Source of the DNA: Ancylostoma caninum
Lineage: Eukaryota > Nematoda > Chromadorea > Rhabditida > Ancylostomatidae
Reading direction: 5' to 3'
Length of the DNA: 64,000 nt
Assembly (NCBI GenBank): GCA_037903475.1
Contig: JBAJFG010000294.1
Coordinates: 62,001 to 126,000, forward strand
Shown here: piece by piece, positions 9,381 to 19,699 of the stretch
How the letters are laid out: the number at the start of each line of letters is the position of its first letter
Numbering within the stretch: the first letter of the stretch is position 1
Translations under genes and position numbers: made by a program
The notes under the pieces: model-generated
The model's database searches: none
Told to the model about the DNA's origin: nothing
What the model saw: only the letters and a program-made list of their open reading frames with translations

Positions 9381-12073
9381 ATGCCGAGATTCATCGAGAG
9401 TCGAACATGGCGACTACTACGCAACGTTCCAGCCAGATACTTCCGACTCGTGAGAGAAACATTGTCGCTAAGACAGAAGATCGTCTTGGCCAGACAATCG
9501 ATCCACTTCCTTCGGCGATGTCTCAATCATCGTGTGGTGCCAAACTTCATAGAACGAAAACGACTCAGCGATCTATGTGGCAGACCAGAAAACGACCAAC
9601 GAGTGTTGAGCGTCGAACTGCGCCTCCTTCGCACATGCATTCGAACGAAACAAGACGAAATGTTTGCCAATGTCAGAAAATGTCAATGGAAAGAAGAATG
9701 TTGTTCAAAGTTTCTCGAGGAGCGCCTTTGGAGGAGGATAGTGGGTGGGTCGATTTCGATTTGCGACTCTATTCGCTCTAAGACCAAAACTGACTTGCGA
9801 AGAAAATTCGACTGTCTTTTGAGTAGGTCACGCAGCCATACTGAGCAACGCCGTAGTTCCGTACCCTGTTTTGATCAGTGTGCGAACGAAAAGGGTGTCA
9901 TAGGGCAGATCACACCTACTGAATCCAGAGTGACCGTGTTGGGAGGCATCTCAATACCAGACAGCGCGCGATCAGTACTCAATCTAGGCCCTAGTTTTTC
10001 GCCGTCGCAGCCTATCTCTACCTGGGTTTTGCGTAAATTTGTGTGTGGTTTACAAGAACTTCAGGATCGGCTTCGTATTAAAGCAAAACAGGAGGCCTTG
10101 GGAAATCCACAGCAACAGCAGCGCACATTCGCTAGCATTCCTTCCCTAATAGCTTTTTCAAACAACAGGAACCTAATATTGCAGTTGACATTAGTTTCCG
10201 CCTCTTCTCAGACGAGTTGTTGAAGGTCATCAATCGCTTTCGACAACGGAGACTGAGCCCTAATTTAACGTACGAGCAGCGGTGCGGTGTCAAACAAGTG
10301 CGCGATCTAGTCCGTTCCAGAGCAATAAGATTGTCCACCAGTGACAAAGGAGGGGAATTTGTGGTTATTCCCAGGCAGTTGGACGAAGCGATTACACGAC
10401 GCCATCTTGAAGATGCATCGCTATACCGTACGTCCAGCGCTGAGGAATTTTTAACACAGCATCGCAGGCTAAACAGGGAGTGGGCCAGAATCGCAAAAAC
10501 AGCTGGGTTGTCTCCCTCTATTATCTCGCGTCTCAAAATTGAGCTACCGGTATGCCCTGTCCTTTATTTGCTTATCAAAACTCACAAAATCTCTGATAGC
10601 AAGGACTTAGCTTCAAATAACCCTGCCACTTTTAAGGTCAGACCTATTATTAGCAGTGTGGGAGGCCCTACGGACAGAATTGCATGGTTTCTAAATCTGG
10701 TGTTAAGTCAGTTGTTGCGATTCATACCAGCTCACCTTAGTAACACGCAAATGTTCCTAGACCACTTGCGCAACACAAGTTTTGGTAGCGGTTGTGTAAT
10801 GGAGTCATTTGACGTGACATCACTGTACACCAACGTCTCCAACGACTCTGCTATACAAGCGATCTTCGAGCTTCTTACTGAGTACAGCACTAGCATTAAC
10901 CTGTTCGGTTTCTCCATCGAGCAGCTGGTGGCTTTGCTCAAAGAGTGCTTAAAGTGCACAATTTTCAGATGGTCCGGTAACTATTTCGCACAGACCAGGG
11001 GGCTGGCTATGGGCCAAAGACTGGCACCAACTCTTGCCATCGCGTTCATGGCCAAAATTGAAAAACCCGTTCTAGAATCCCGTCCCTTACTCTACTGCAG
11101 ATATATTGACGACTGTTTCATTGTCTGCTCCACACAAGAGGAGTTGGACAAATGTTTTCAGTTGCTGAACGAGCAGTCAGAGTTCATTAAACTTACACGG
11201 GAGGTACCCGAGGGTGGCTGGCTTCCATTCCTTAACGTACAAGTGCACCTTTCACGAGGGACTCACGTAACTAAATGGTATCGGAAACCTAGTAACAAAA
11301 ATATCATAGTTAACTATTGGTCAGCTCATCCAAGTTACACAAAAAGGTCAGTGGTTACCAACATGTTTCGCACGGCAGCACACGTTTGCAGTGGTAGAGA
11401 GGAAAAGAGGGAATCACTTGGGCTAGCTCGCCAAATAGCAATTTCCAACGGGTACAAGCCTATAGACTTTAAATGGAGGCGGAAAACGGGACACAATCGA
11501 CAAAGGGAGACCCGCTCTGCGTTCGAAAAGATTCCATTTTGTGTTCCTTTTATTTCCGATGAGGTAAGCGCTGCCATTCGGCAGTGCCTGAGGAAAACTC
11601 AGCTAGAAAACACAGTTGCTGTGGTTGAAATACCCCCTAGCAATCTTAAGCGCATGCTAGTGCGTAATCGCCCTTATGATCGCCTCTGCCCCACCCCTGA
11701 CTGCAAAATTTGCCCAGGTGGCAGTGAGGGAGATTGCATGATTTCAGGTGCAATATACCTGATCTCCTGCAATGAGTGTGGCTACGAATACATAGGAGAA
11801 ACGGCTAGGCCTCTATGCGTGCGCATTAAGGAACACTTGGATGCAAAAACCAGATCGCGTCCTTCTTCTGCTCTGGGTAGTCATCGCGTAGAACATCACC
11901 ACGGAGCCGATTTTGATGTATCGGTCAAGATCCTGGCGCAAGAGACCCAGGTAGCAGCTCGCAAAACTTTAGAGGCGTTTCGGATCCACGCTCGAAATCC
12001 AAAAATGAATCGGAAAGACGAGTGCCTTCAAATCACGCGGGAGCTCTCACCTTACTTCGGCCTATTGTTTTGA
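9381..12073 (+). CDS. Penelope-like element protein: reverse transcriptase with GIY-YIG endonuclease (one frameshift)
   Basis: The frame opens at the ATG 13 nt into the unit (MPRFIESRTW) and would encode about 897 residues if one frameshift is ignored. One T is missing at about 10141-10144 (CCTTCCC, where the inverted copy has CCTTTCCC), so the first frame ends at 10223 and the main frame is open from before 10217 to 12073. Domains in order: N-terminal region; RT with FDVTSLYTNV (motif A), MGQRLAPTLA (motif B) and YIDD (motif C, near 11100); Cys-rich CPTPDCKICPGG linker; GIY-YIG nuclease with YLISC, YIGET and the R of LCVRIKEHL. PLEs use this enzyme for target-primed integration. The shift is in a homopolymer, so a sequencing or assembly error must be considered. 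Codon frame is otherwise clean, which supports a recently active element. Confidence 0.85.
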
Positions 12074-12267
12074 CCTACAGTAGGTACTTAAGCGCCCTAG
12101 GTGAACACCCCGTAGTCGCACCCAACGCCCCCACCTTGTGGATCGCCAATAAGGTACGGTTTTTTCGTTAGCTCGTGGTCCTGTGACCAAAAATTAGGCT
12201 TAGAATGTTTCTCCGTAGGTTTGCGGAGGCGTTTGGCCGAATAGCTTGCAAACGAATTCGCCCTTTC

Positions 12268-12305
12268 AGGCTCTGAAGAAGGCGAACTCGCCGAAACGTC
12301 AGCCT
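12268..12305 (+). ncRNA. Hammerhead-ribozyme-like motif, second pseudo-LTR
   Basis: Same organisation as the copy at 9279-9316: AGGCT (12268-12272), CTGAAGA (12273-12279), GGCG/CGCC stem, GAAAC, GTC ending at 12300, AGCCT (12301-12305). AATAAAG follows at 12306, so self-cleavage and polyadenylation signals are side by side about 200 nt after the stop codon. Confidence 0.7.
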
Positions 12306-12400
12306 AATAAAGTCATTAACAATCTCGTGTTCGGCTGCAAAAGAACAATCCACAATCTGCCAGTCTACAATGCCGAGATTCATCGAGAGTCGAACATGGC

Positions 12401-12412
12401 AACATCAGTATA
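12401..12412 (+). repeat. Target-site duplication, right copy (PLE composite)
   Basis: AACATCAGTATA directly follows the 44-nt PLE tail and matches 6310-6321. Confidence 0.85.
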
Positions 12413-12745
12413 GATGTCCATCGATGGAGAAAGGTTTGCCGTAGCTTGTTAATGGGAAAAACGCCAGGATATGGGTCCATCGATGGCGATCGGGTCAGCT
12501 GGGGCGCATTAATGGGGAAATGCCAGGAAACGAGTCCACTGATGGGGATGGGGTCTGCCCTGGCCCAATAGTAGAGGCTTAGCCAGGAAGCCAGGATACG
12601 GATGGAGACTGGGTCTGCAGGGGGCCCATTAGTGGGGAAAGCGCCGGGATACGAGTCCCACTGATAGTTCGGATGTGCTCTGTCCCAATAGTGGGGTAAG
12701 CGCCAAGATGCACGTCTACCGGTGGAGTAGGGGCACGCTACGCGC
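12413..12745. repeat. Degenerate minisatellite, unit about 65-70 bp, about 5 copies
   Basis: Motifs such as GGGTCCATCGATGG, GGGTCTGC, GGCCCATTAGTGGGG and GCGCCAGGATACGAGTCC recur in the same order about every 65-70 bp with many substitutions. The left end abuts the PLE target duplication. Confidence 0.7.
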
Positions 12746-14842
12746 TCATTTGTCTCAGTGGACCAGCTCTTTTTCCTCCCTGTATATTGAAGCAGAAGCT
12801 CATCAGTTGGACTGTCTCAGTAACGTGAAGCTTGAATCATTTCAGGTGGTTATTCGCACGGCACTGATTACATTGTATTGTTCACAAGTAGTGATAGGTA
12901 CTCCTTTGCAGAGTTAAGAAAGCAAGAAACGTGAAAAGAAGGTTAGGTGGTATCACTGCATCGCAAATTTGCTTCATATGTAGATGCGTGATTAAGAATT
13001 TGCAGGCAAGACTAGGATCACGAGGAGACTCGAAGCCCGACGTTGGCGAGGCGGCCAGAATCGTAGAGTATACGCAACTCATGAGGAGAATTTCGTATTT
13101 GAGCTCATCTAATGATTAGTTTTGCTTATTTGCTGATATCACAAGCATTCCGCACGTGTGAATCTTTTGCACATACCTGGCTGCCCCACCCCACTTTCTG
13201 GAAAAGTGGCTGCCCCACCCTACTTTCTGGCGTCCCGAAGGGGCACTCATAATAATAAATAATGAATAAAAATTATATTAAAGATAAAAATAAACAATTA
13301 GAAGTAGACTAATATAAGATTTTCATTTGTATTGCAAAGTAATTTCGAAAATTTTGCGATCCATTCTCGATTGGGGGGGACGCGTCCCCCCCCTCCGTCC
13401 GCTACTGGTACACACCAGTGGCAGAAGCAGAGGACGAGGAGGGCTCGCGCTTTCCCCTGAAAATGGATCGCCAAATTTTCAAAATTACTTTATACTATAG
13501 ATAAAAATCTCGTATTAATTTGGCCCATTGTTCATTTTTATTATTCTTATTCTTTTAAAACAATTTATTAAGTCTGGCTAACTAACTGTCCCATCGAGTT
13601 TTCATTGGAAAGTAGTGGTGTAGAAAATGAATGGAAATAATGAGGACAAAATGTTACAAGTTCTCACATCTTATCACTCAGTTTGCGTGTAGTAGTGTGC
13701 TGGGATAGGAGCAATTGTGCGAGCGACAGCGTCGCTGTGTATTATGCCATAGGACTCAGAAGAAAGAGGAGTAGTCTCACACTGTCAACCAATGATACGG
13801 CTGCGTCGGCACAGATGTAGGGAAGGGCACGTGAATTGGAAAAATGACCTTTGGGCTGTCTGCCCTATCTATGATTTACATCTTTTGTAAAGAATTATGC
13901 AAGTTAGAAATGATAAAGGCTAACATGGGTATATAAACGAGGGAGAAAGGGTAGGTCCCATCCAGATGCAAGGAAGAGGAACCGGGCACGGTGGGGGTAT
14001 AGTATCAAGAAAACTCACTCGGACAGCATTTGAACAGCAAATGGGTTCCAGCGCTTCAGGGCATAGTCAAGCAAAACCAGGTTAGCAAGCTACTTTTGCG
14101 TCATCTAACATTACCTAGTCTTAGGATAAGCAGTCGCTCTAATCATCTTTGGCTGTGTGGTTAACGTTTCATGAATCCAAGTCTAGGACTATTTCGTTTT
14201 CCCATCACTGAGCGCTGGCACACTCTTACTGTGGCAGCACCAAGTGGTGAGAAAAGAAAAATACCTCGAAATTCGGAAATCCACGTCGTTCTTGCCGAGA
14301 AATCGCTGGTCGCTTCAAAGTGGCTTGATTTCGGAGAACTGGTTCAACCGCTTGAGTCGGCAGTCGGTGATCGGAGGAAAGATTACTATGGATCCAGCAT
14401 AACAAATGTTAATGATAAGATAGGGCAGAAAGGCAAAGTTGTCCGGAAGGCTTATGCCCATGAATTGTGTCCATAGCTGTGAAAGAGGTACGCTGACGAC
14501 TATCAAGAAACCTGCCACGCGACTAGATGAGTTGGAGTGCGCTGGCGCGCAACCGGCTCCTAGTAATGGAGTAGGTGTCGCTGGACGAATCCGCACCTGC
14601 GATAGTGGTGCGGCAGCGCTCAGCAGTGGAGAACATATTCACGAATGCGAGGCGAGTCCGGAAGCAAACCCAAAAAAACCTGAGAGTATGGCCCAAGTCG
14701 GACGATCAGGCTGGTGATGAATGATAAGGAAGGTTGTCGTTGACTTGTCTTCATTGAATGTCCGTCGCAAATGGATGCTTGCATCTGACTGGTACTAACA
14801 TTCCTGTATTCTTAGGCTTTACACTGCCAAAGAGGAAGGAAA
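12746..14842. other. Gene-poor stretch with inverted hAT-like ends
   Basis: The sequences at about 13270-13407 and 13416-13560 are inverted copies of each other, centred on GTACACAC. Both contain ATGGATCGC, AAATTTTC, AAATTACTTT in order. Two copies of CACTTTCTGG-type sequence lie at about 13180-13230. A plus-strand open frame at 14171-14476 has no recognised domain. Confidence 0.45.
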
Positions 14843-14965
14843 TAAAAGGAAAGCAGATCCCAAGTTCGACTCTCTTTAAATCTTGGCATTATTATACTCT
14901 AGTGACGTATTTCTTTTTCTAGCTGTTTTTTGCCCAGATTGTTATAATTCTTTATTCTCCACTTC

Positions 14966-15001
14966 GGCTAACGTTTCGGCGATGTCGCCTTCGTCAGAGC
15001 C
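14966..15001 (-). ncRNA. Hammerhead-ribozyme-like motif (inverted copy in small PLE)
   Basis: The minus strand reads GGCT, CTGACGA, a GGCG/CGCC stem, GAAAC, GTT, AGCC. It mirrors the plus-strand motif at 15453-15488. Confidence 0.6.
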
Positions 15002-15259
15002 TGGAAGTCGAAGGCAACATTTATGCCCATCCTCTCAAACGCCTCATCGCATTGGAGAACACAGTTCAGTCAAAAGGCAAATCAAAAACCATAACCATCA
15101 TTCGATTATGGCACACTAACGAGTTGGCCTTGTATCACAATCTTTGCGGATTCTGATTCGATTATGGCAGAGATGAGCGTATTACTATCACTAACGAGTT
15201 GGCCTTGTATCACAATCTTTGCGGATTCTGATTCGATTATGGCAGATTGTTAAGGCACA

Positions 15260-15266
15260 CTATAAA
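15260..15266 (+). promoter_or_regulatory. TATA box inside the small PLE
   Basis: TATAAAA followed by GGCAG, about 190 bp upstream of the hammerhead-like motif and downstream of the two tandem repeats. It is placed as expected for an internal pseudo-LTR promoter; function is inferred. Confidence 0.4.
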
Positions 15267-15452
15267 AGGCAGTAGGAGTACAGTTTCCGGCAATTGCGGT
15301 CTGCCTTTCTACCATCTCTACTGCAGCAAAGGTGAGCACTGGCCGGCTGTGTGTGCTTCGTTGTGTTTTTGATTTGCCTTTTGACTGAACTGTGTTCTCC
15401 AATGCGATGAGGCGTTTGAGAGGATGGGCATAAATGTTGCCTTCGACTTCCA

Positions 15453-15488
15453 GGCTCTGACGAAGGCGACATCGCCGAAACGTTAGCC
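15453..15488 (+). ncRNA. Hammerhead-ribozyme-like motif (small PLE)
   Basis: GGCT (15453-15456) pairs with AGCC (15485-15488). CTGACGA is at 15457-15463, stem II is GGCG/CGCC, GAAAC is at 15477-15481, and GTT (15482-15484) is the predicted cleavage triplet. The core differs from the full PLE copy at N7 and at the cleavage base but keeps both stems. Confidence 0.65.
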
Positions 15489-15569
15489 GAAGTGGAGAAT
15501 AAAGAATTATAACAATCTGGGCAAAAAACAGCTAGAAAAAGAAATACGTCACTAGAGTAAAAGGAAAGC

Positions 15570-17514
15570 GTTGGATGATTCTGCTAACGTCGAACGCCTT
15601 CTCAGTACAGCTCTGGCAAGAGCTAATGATGAGTGGAATACTTTCGAACATGATTTAGCACGCCAAAACATACAGAACAGCGACTCCTGTGTGCTCGTAC
15701 ACGTTTGATTTTGCTTTGTAGTCATATCGAAAATAATATCCATGACCTAAGCGCTGAGTCAGCGGGACAACGATCTGAAAATTAAGCAGGTAAGCTTAAG
15801 CTGCTATCCTCGTAAAGAGGTTTGACGTCACCGCTCACAGTCTTGTCGCTGCTCCACGTAGGAGGACCAGATGCAGCTTCCACAGCGGCTATGGTAGTCA
15901 GGATACAGGGCAACCATCTTTGAAACATCGTTTTCGGAATGCATCCTACTCAACTACTCACTCTTATGTATGAGTCTTTATCACTGCCGTTCGATAATGT
16001 GGGCACATTTTATAACTTATGGTGATGTTTACTCCTGAAGCAAGTGAGGTGAATGCTTGTAGTATACATCCTCTACCATAAGCCCTGGGCATACTTGAAG
16101 CGACGCGATTTGGTCGCCGTGACTACGTTTTGCACATGCGATCCAGTCGCGGCGAATACTTCATTTAATGATTGGCGATGGTATTGAATCATTTGCTAAG
16201 TTCATCCCACTAGATTTCGATATTTAGGCTTCATTCACATTCGTTTCCCGAACCCAGCGGTAATAAGCCGGTATAAGAAGCTTTCTATATCTGAATCGTG
16301 GCTTCTAATTCTATTGAAAAGCTATTTTAGCGTCTCGAACTGGTTCTAATTCTGTCCTTGACCTACTGATCATAATTATCCGCGCTCTTTCTTCGGTCGC
16401 CTTCAGATCGCTTCCGCGACTGGGTTACCAGATGAGCGGTGGGGAGCAGGTCCATTGTAATTTTTTGCGCTACATCACCCACTTTGTCTGCCTTTGATTA
16501 TTTTAAAGAGAAAATATGGGTCCTTCCCCAGCATGGTGGTGCTCAACACCCCCTACCCTCCTACGGCAAATCCGAGAAAAAAACAGAAATTCAACACAGG
16601 GAAAGTTCTGCCTCCATCACGGAAACACCGCATTTCAACATAGGGTGGTTCATCGTTCAAAATCACCGAGGTTGTACCCAATAAGTCATATCATATGGAG
16701 CGTATGGAAGTTAGTTGATTGATGAAGGACCCCAAAAAGCAGGGACAACAACTGTAGACGGCTTTTAGAAAGAAGGGCGTTCAAAGGCAACGACCCACCT
16801 CGTTTATTAGGTAGATTATATCAGGAGATTCTTGACCTCCTCGACATGCTGATTCCAACATTGTGCAGCCAAAGTCATAGAAATAGAGAAAACCTCGCTT
16901 TTCATAGGGTCGGAATACTCGCTCCTTAGAGCAAGACAGGATATCGCTCCAAGCTGCAGCAACGTCGGGTAGACACGTTTTGACCTGTCCGATCGATAAG
17001 ATCAACTGTGATAAACATCTTTGCCCGTAATTTGCTCCAGCAAACCGGTACAGGCCCCGTTTCGAAAAACGGGTTTACGGGGCGTTTCGAGACATTTCAA
17101 GTACATTGCCGGAATCAGCGCACCGAGAGGGTTCGGAGTGTGTCCGTAGCTCAAACAAGAATATGAGATGGGCCTTTGAGCAAATGGTGACCATAATGAG
17201 GACTGTCCTCTAGTACACAAACGCATTTGTTTCCGTGTGTCCAATGACGTTGTTTCGCTCAAAAATTAAGAATAATTCCAAGCTAGTTCTATAATTTTCG
17301 TCACCCAGCGGACTCCATAGGCCTATGGCATACTTTTCAGCGACGATGTCGCTGCAACCGTTCACCACCAAAAGTTTTAGCAGAGTTGCTCTTATGCCAC
17401 CACACTATTTCACGCAAACTCTGATAAAATTTGAGAATTTGTGACGTTCTGTTTTTACCATTTCTACTCGTTTTCTTCACCGCGACGGTGTCGCTGTTGA
17501 TTACGCAATCGGTC
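15570..17514. other. Gene-poor stretch
   Basis: No supported gene. Two minus-strand open frames (16781-17005 and 17002-17262) and a plus-strand one (16439-16684) have ordinary composition but no recognised motif or clear splice sites. A short palindrome built on CCCGTTTCGAAAAACGGG lies near 17055. Confidence 0.35.
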
Positions 17515-17517
17515 TTA

Positions 17518-18659
17518 GGCTGCCGCTATACTCCTCGAGGAGTATAGCACCCAGCATTGCCGTCGCCAAAGTTTGGCGATCGCCCATCGCTAAAGATTGG
17601 CGATCGCCCGTCGCTAAAGATTGGCGATCGCCAGTCGCAAGAGTTTGGCGATCGCCCGTCGCTAAAGATTGGCGATCGCCAATCGTCGAAAAGTACCGAC
17701 GATGGCGACTGCACAACGTTGGCGACGAAGCGCATAAGTCTTCAATTTCCGGATTTCGCTTTAATTTCACTTATTTATTTGCTATATACTGATGAAAGAA
17801 TTGGTGAGACATCACATTCGGGCTGCTGTAGTCCGACATGGACCTAAAAACAAGTAATATTCCTCTCAGCTCAATGGATTATGTATTTCCATAACCTGCC
17901 AGTGTTTCCACAATTTTAATACAAAATCTCCAAAGTTCAGAAATTTGCAGGAAACACTAAAAAGTTGCTTTAACAGTGAGAGTGAAAGAAACAAAAAGGA
18001 AGGAATAGTAATGATTGAGCGAGTGAAGTAGATGTAATCTCCATAATAACGAAATCTTATTGGTTATTTTGAAAGGGGTAATAGAAAATAACCAAAAAAA
18101 TTAGCTTCTACAATATCTATATCAATTCCTTAAGACATTTTTTGGGTACGTGTCTATATCTGTCAATTGTTCACTTCTTGGAAGAGTCGAGAGAACGTTG
18201 GCCTCCCTCCTTTCACGAAAGAGTTTTCGTTGTTACGTTATCAGTAGGGACACTGGAAAAAGTTATCGGAGTCTCATCGCACATTCTGCGCGATGAAATT
18301 CTCAGTTCTTCGGAAATGGATGCGGATATGTTTGCACGTCCCAATATTTTGTTTGAAAGAAGTAGGAGTAAAAAGCAAGCGGTTTCTGAAAAATTGAAGA
18401 CCTAGGCGCTCCGTCGCCAAGGTTTTCCGGTCGCCATCGTCGATGTTTCTCGAAGATGGGCGATCGCCAAACTTTGGCGACTGGCGATCGCCAAACTTTA
18501 GCGATGTAGCGTCGCGAGGAGTATAGCACCCCTCTAGCGATGTATCATTGTCGACGATAATCGCCAGAGTTCTCATCGCGATCCTCCCACAATCAATATG
18601 TATCAGAAATGAAGTCGCCAATCTAGGTGCTATACTCCTCGAGGAGTATAGCGGCAGCC
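17518..18659. mobile_element. Harbinger-like foldback element, TTA target duplication
   Basis: Terminal inverted repeats of about 35 bp start GGCTGCCGCTATACTCC and end with the exact inverse. Each TIR contains the palindrome CTATACTCCTCGAGGAGTATAG in its outer part (about 17527-17548 and 18632-18653). TTA flanks both ends (17515-17517, 18660-18662), as in PIF/Harbinger elements. Inside each end, short repeats built on TTGGCGATCGCC appear several times (17574-17685 and 18450-18500). No transposase frame was found in the 1.14-kb unit. Confidence 0.75.
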
Positions 18660-19047
18660 TTACGACCTGCACTTGATAATGACTGCTTTAATCCATTGTA
18701 AGGATGATTGGACTCATCGCTTGTTAATTATTGGAAGTCCGGTGCTTTACTTGCTCGGCTATTCTTTCTGAGCTGGCATGAGTTCTTATTTCCCCACTCT
18801 CGTGGAAAGTAGCATTATCATGCATCTTTAGAGGGATTGATTCTCGGCAAGAGACGTGCAAAAGTCTTCATGCAAGAAACTCCGAACAGCCTGTGGCGCG
18901 GAGTAGCACTCTGGTCGTCTGTTATACTCCTCAACCGATAATGCTTTCATCGTGCTCTCTGATACTCCTTATTCAACTTTGCCGCGCCACGTTACTGATC
19001 ACCGTATTCACCTGGAATTTTGTAATTCCTCGTAGGTGCCAGGTATA

Positions 19048-19269
19048 GGCTGTCCGAAACGACGAGTCCGCCCACGCACGCCGGAATCGAGAGGCGGCGC
19101 GGCTGGGACGTATCTGTTAGCTGCCACGTCGTCCACATCACAGCCAAATCATTGTGAAGATAACGATGAAACGTGATACGCAGATTAGAGATGATGACGT
19201 GGAGTGCCGGCCACGGTGGCCATCGCTCGATCCCCGCGTGCGTGGGCGAACTCGTCGTTTCGGACAGAC
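19048..19269. mobile_element. 222-bp TIR element (MITE)
   Basis: The left end GGCTGTCCGAAACGACGAGT is inverted at the right end with one or two changes, and the similarity continues through CGCCCACGCACGC. TATA flanks both sides (19044-19047 and 19270-19273). It is too short to code. Confidence 0.65.
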
Positions 19270-19699
19270 TATAACGTCAATTAGATTGCGCCACTCATCA
19301 CTCGTTAACTCACGTTGATGTATATCATCTTAGGTTAACGAGTGATATAGGCACTGCTCCCCAATACGCATGGTGTAATGGTAGCTGACGCCCCCCTCCA
19401 GTTGGCATAATGGCACAAACGGCATCACGTTGGTGGTTATCGATATGTGCTAGCTCCTGCTGTTCATTCTTTGTTTTCATTCTGATTCACAATCATTGAT
19501 TCAGTACGGAATCCAAAAATGAACAACAGGAACAAGCAGACGGCGATAGCCAACGAATTTCTCCCATTTGTGCCGTTATATGAGCCATAAAATCGTCATT
19601 AATAGCATGGGCTGAGCAATGCTCAACCATCCGCTACTGACAATGATGCGGATAAACCTTCCGTTTCTTGGTGTTATACGTTCTGAATTGGTCTTCCAC

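Larger units (their letters stand above)
6322..12400. mobile_element. Composite Penelope-like element (inverted copy + partial tandem copy + full unit)
   Basis: Three parts form one insertion. First is a minus-strand copy with a truncated 5' end (6322-8644). Second is a plus-strand 3' fragment (8642-9367), joined to the first with a 3-bp TAC overlap. Third is a full plus-strand unit (9368-12356), followed by a 44-nt tail (12357-12400) that repeats the first 44 nt of the unit. The whole is flanked by the 12-bp duplication AACATCAGTATA. Partial tandems, inverted 5'-truncated copies and a short one-sided tail are known features of PLEs. The parts are nearly identical, so the insertion is young. 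The enzyme has an RT domain and a C-terminal GIY-YIG endonuclease. Confidence 0.9.
5518..13407. mobile_element. Candidate hAT-like element carrying the PLE insertion
   Basis: The left end reads CAGTGGCGGACG and the right end is the inverse CAGTAGCGGACG. The 8-mer GTACACAC flanks both ends (5510-5517 and 13408-13415). An 8-bp target duplication and CAGnGGCGG-type termini are typical of hAT elements. Subtracting the PLE insertion at 6322-12412 leaves about 1.8 kb, with no transposase recognised. An inverted copy of the right end begins immediately after the right GTACACAC, so a palindromic or tandem arrangement, not one element, is also possible. Confidence 0.4.
14843..15569 (+). mobile_element. 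Small non-autonomous Penelope-like element with 12-bp target duplication
   Basis: TAAAAGGAAAGC flanks the unit at 14843-14854 and 15558-15569. The right part (about 15113-15557, plus) has two 56-bp repeats 76 bp apart (15113-15170, 15189-15244), a TATAAAA box at 15260-15266, a hammerhead-like motif at 15453-15488 and AATAAAG shortly after. The left part (about 14897-15095) is an inverted copy of the right end. Next to the left duplication, 14855-14896 on the minus strand encodes MPRFKESRTW-like sequence, the same start as the full PLE at 9381. So this is a PLE-family insertion without enzyme genes, and again only one end has a tail of about 42 nt. Confidence 0.8.

Noticed and set aside
9257..9781. 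174-codon plus-strand frame
   Set aside because: Alternative frame over the PLE 5' region; the MPRF frame from 9381 is the one conserved in the related small PLE.
17557..17847. Open frames with GDRPSLKIGDRQS repeats, possible repeat protein
   Set aside because: They come from GGCGATCGCC arrays inside the foldback element and exist on both strands.
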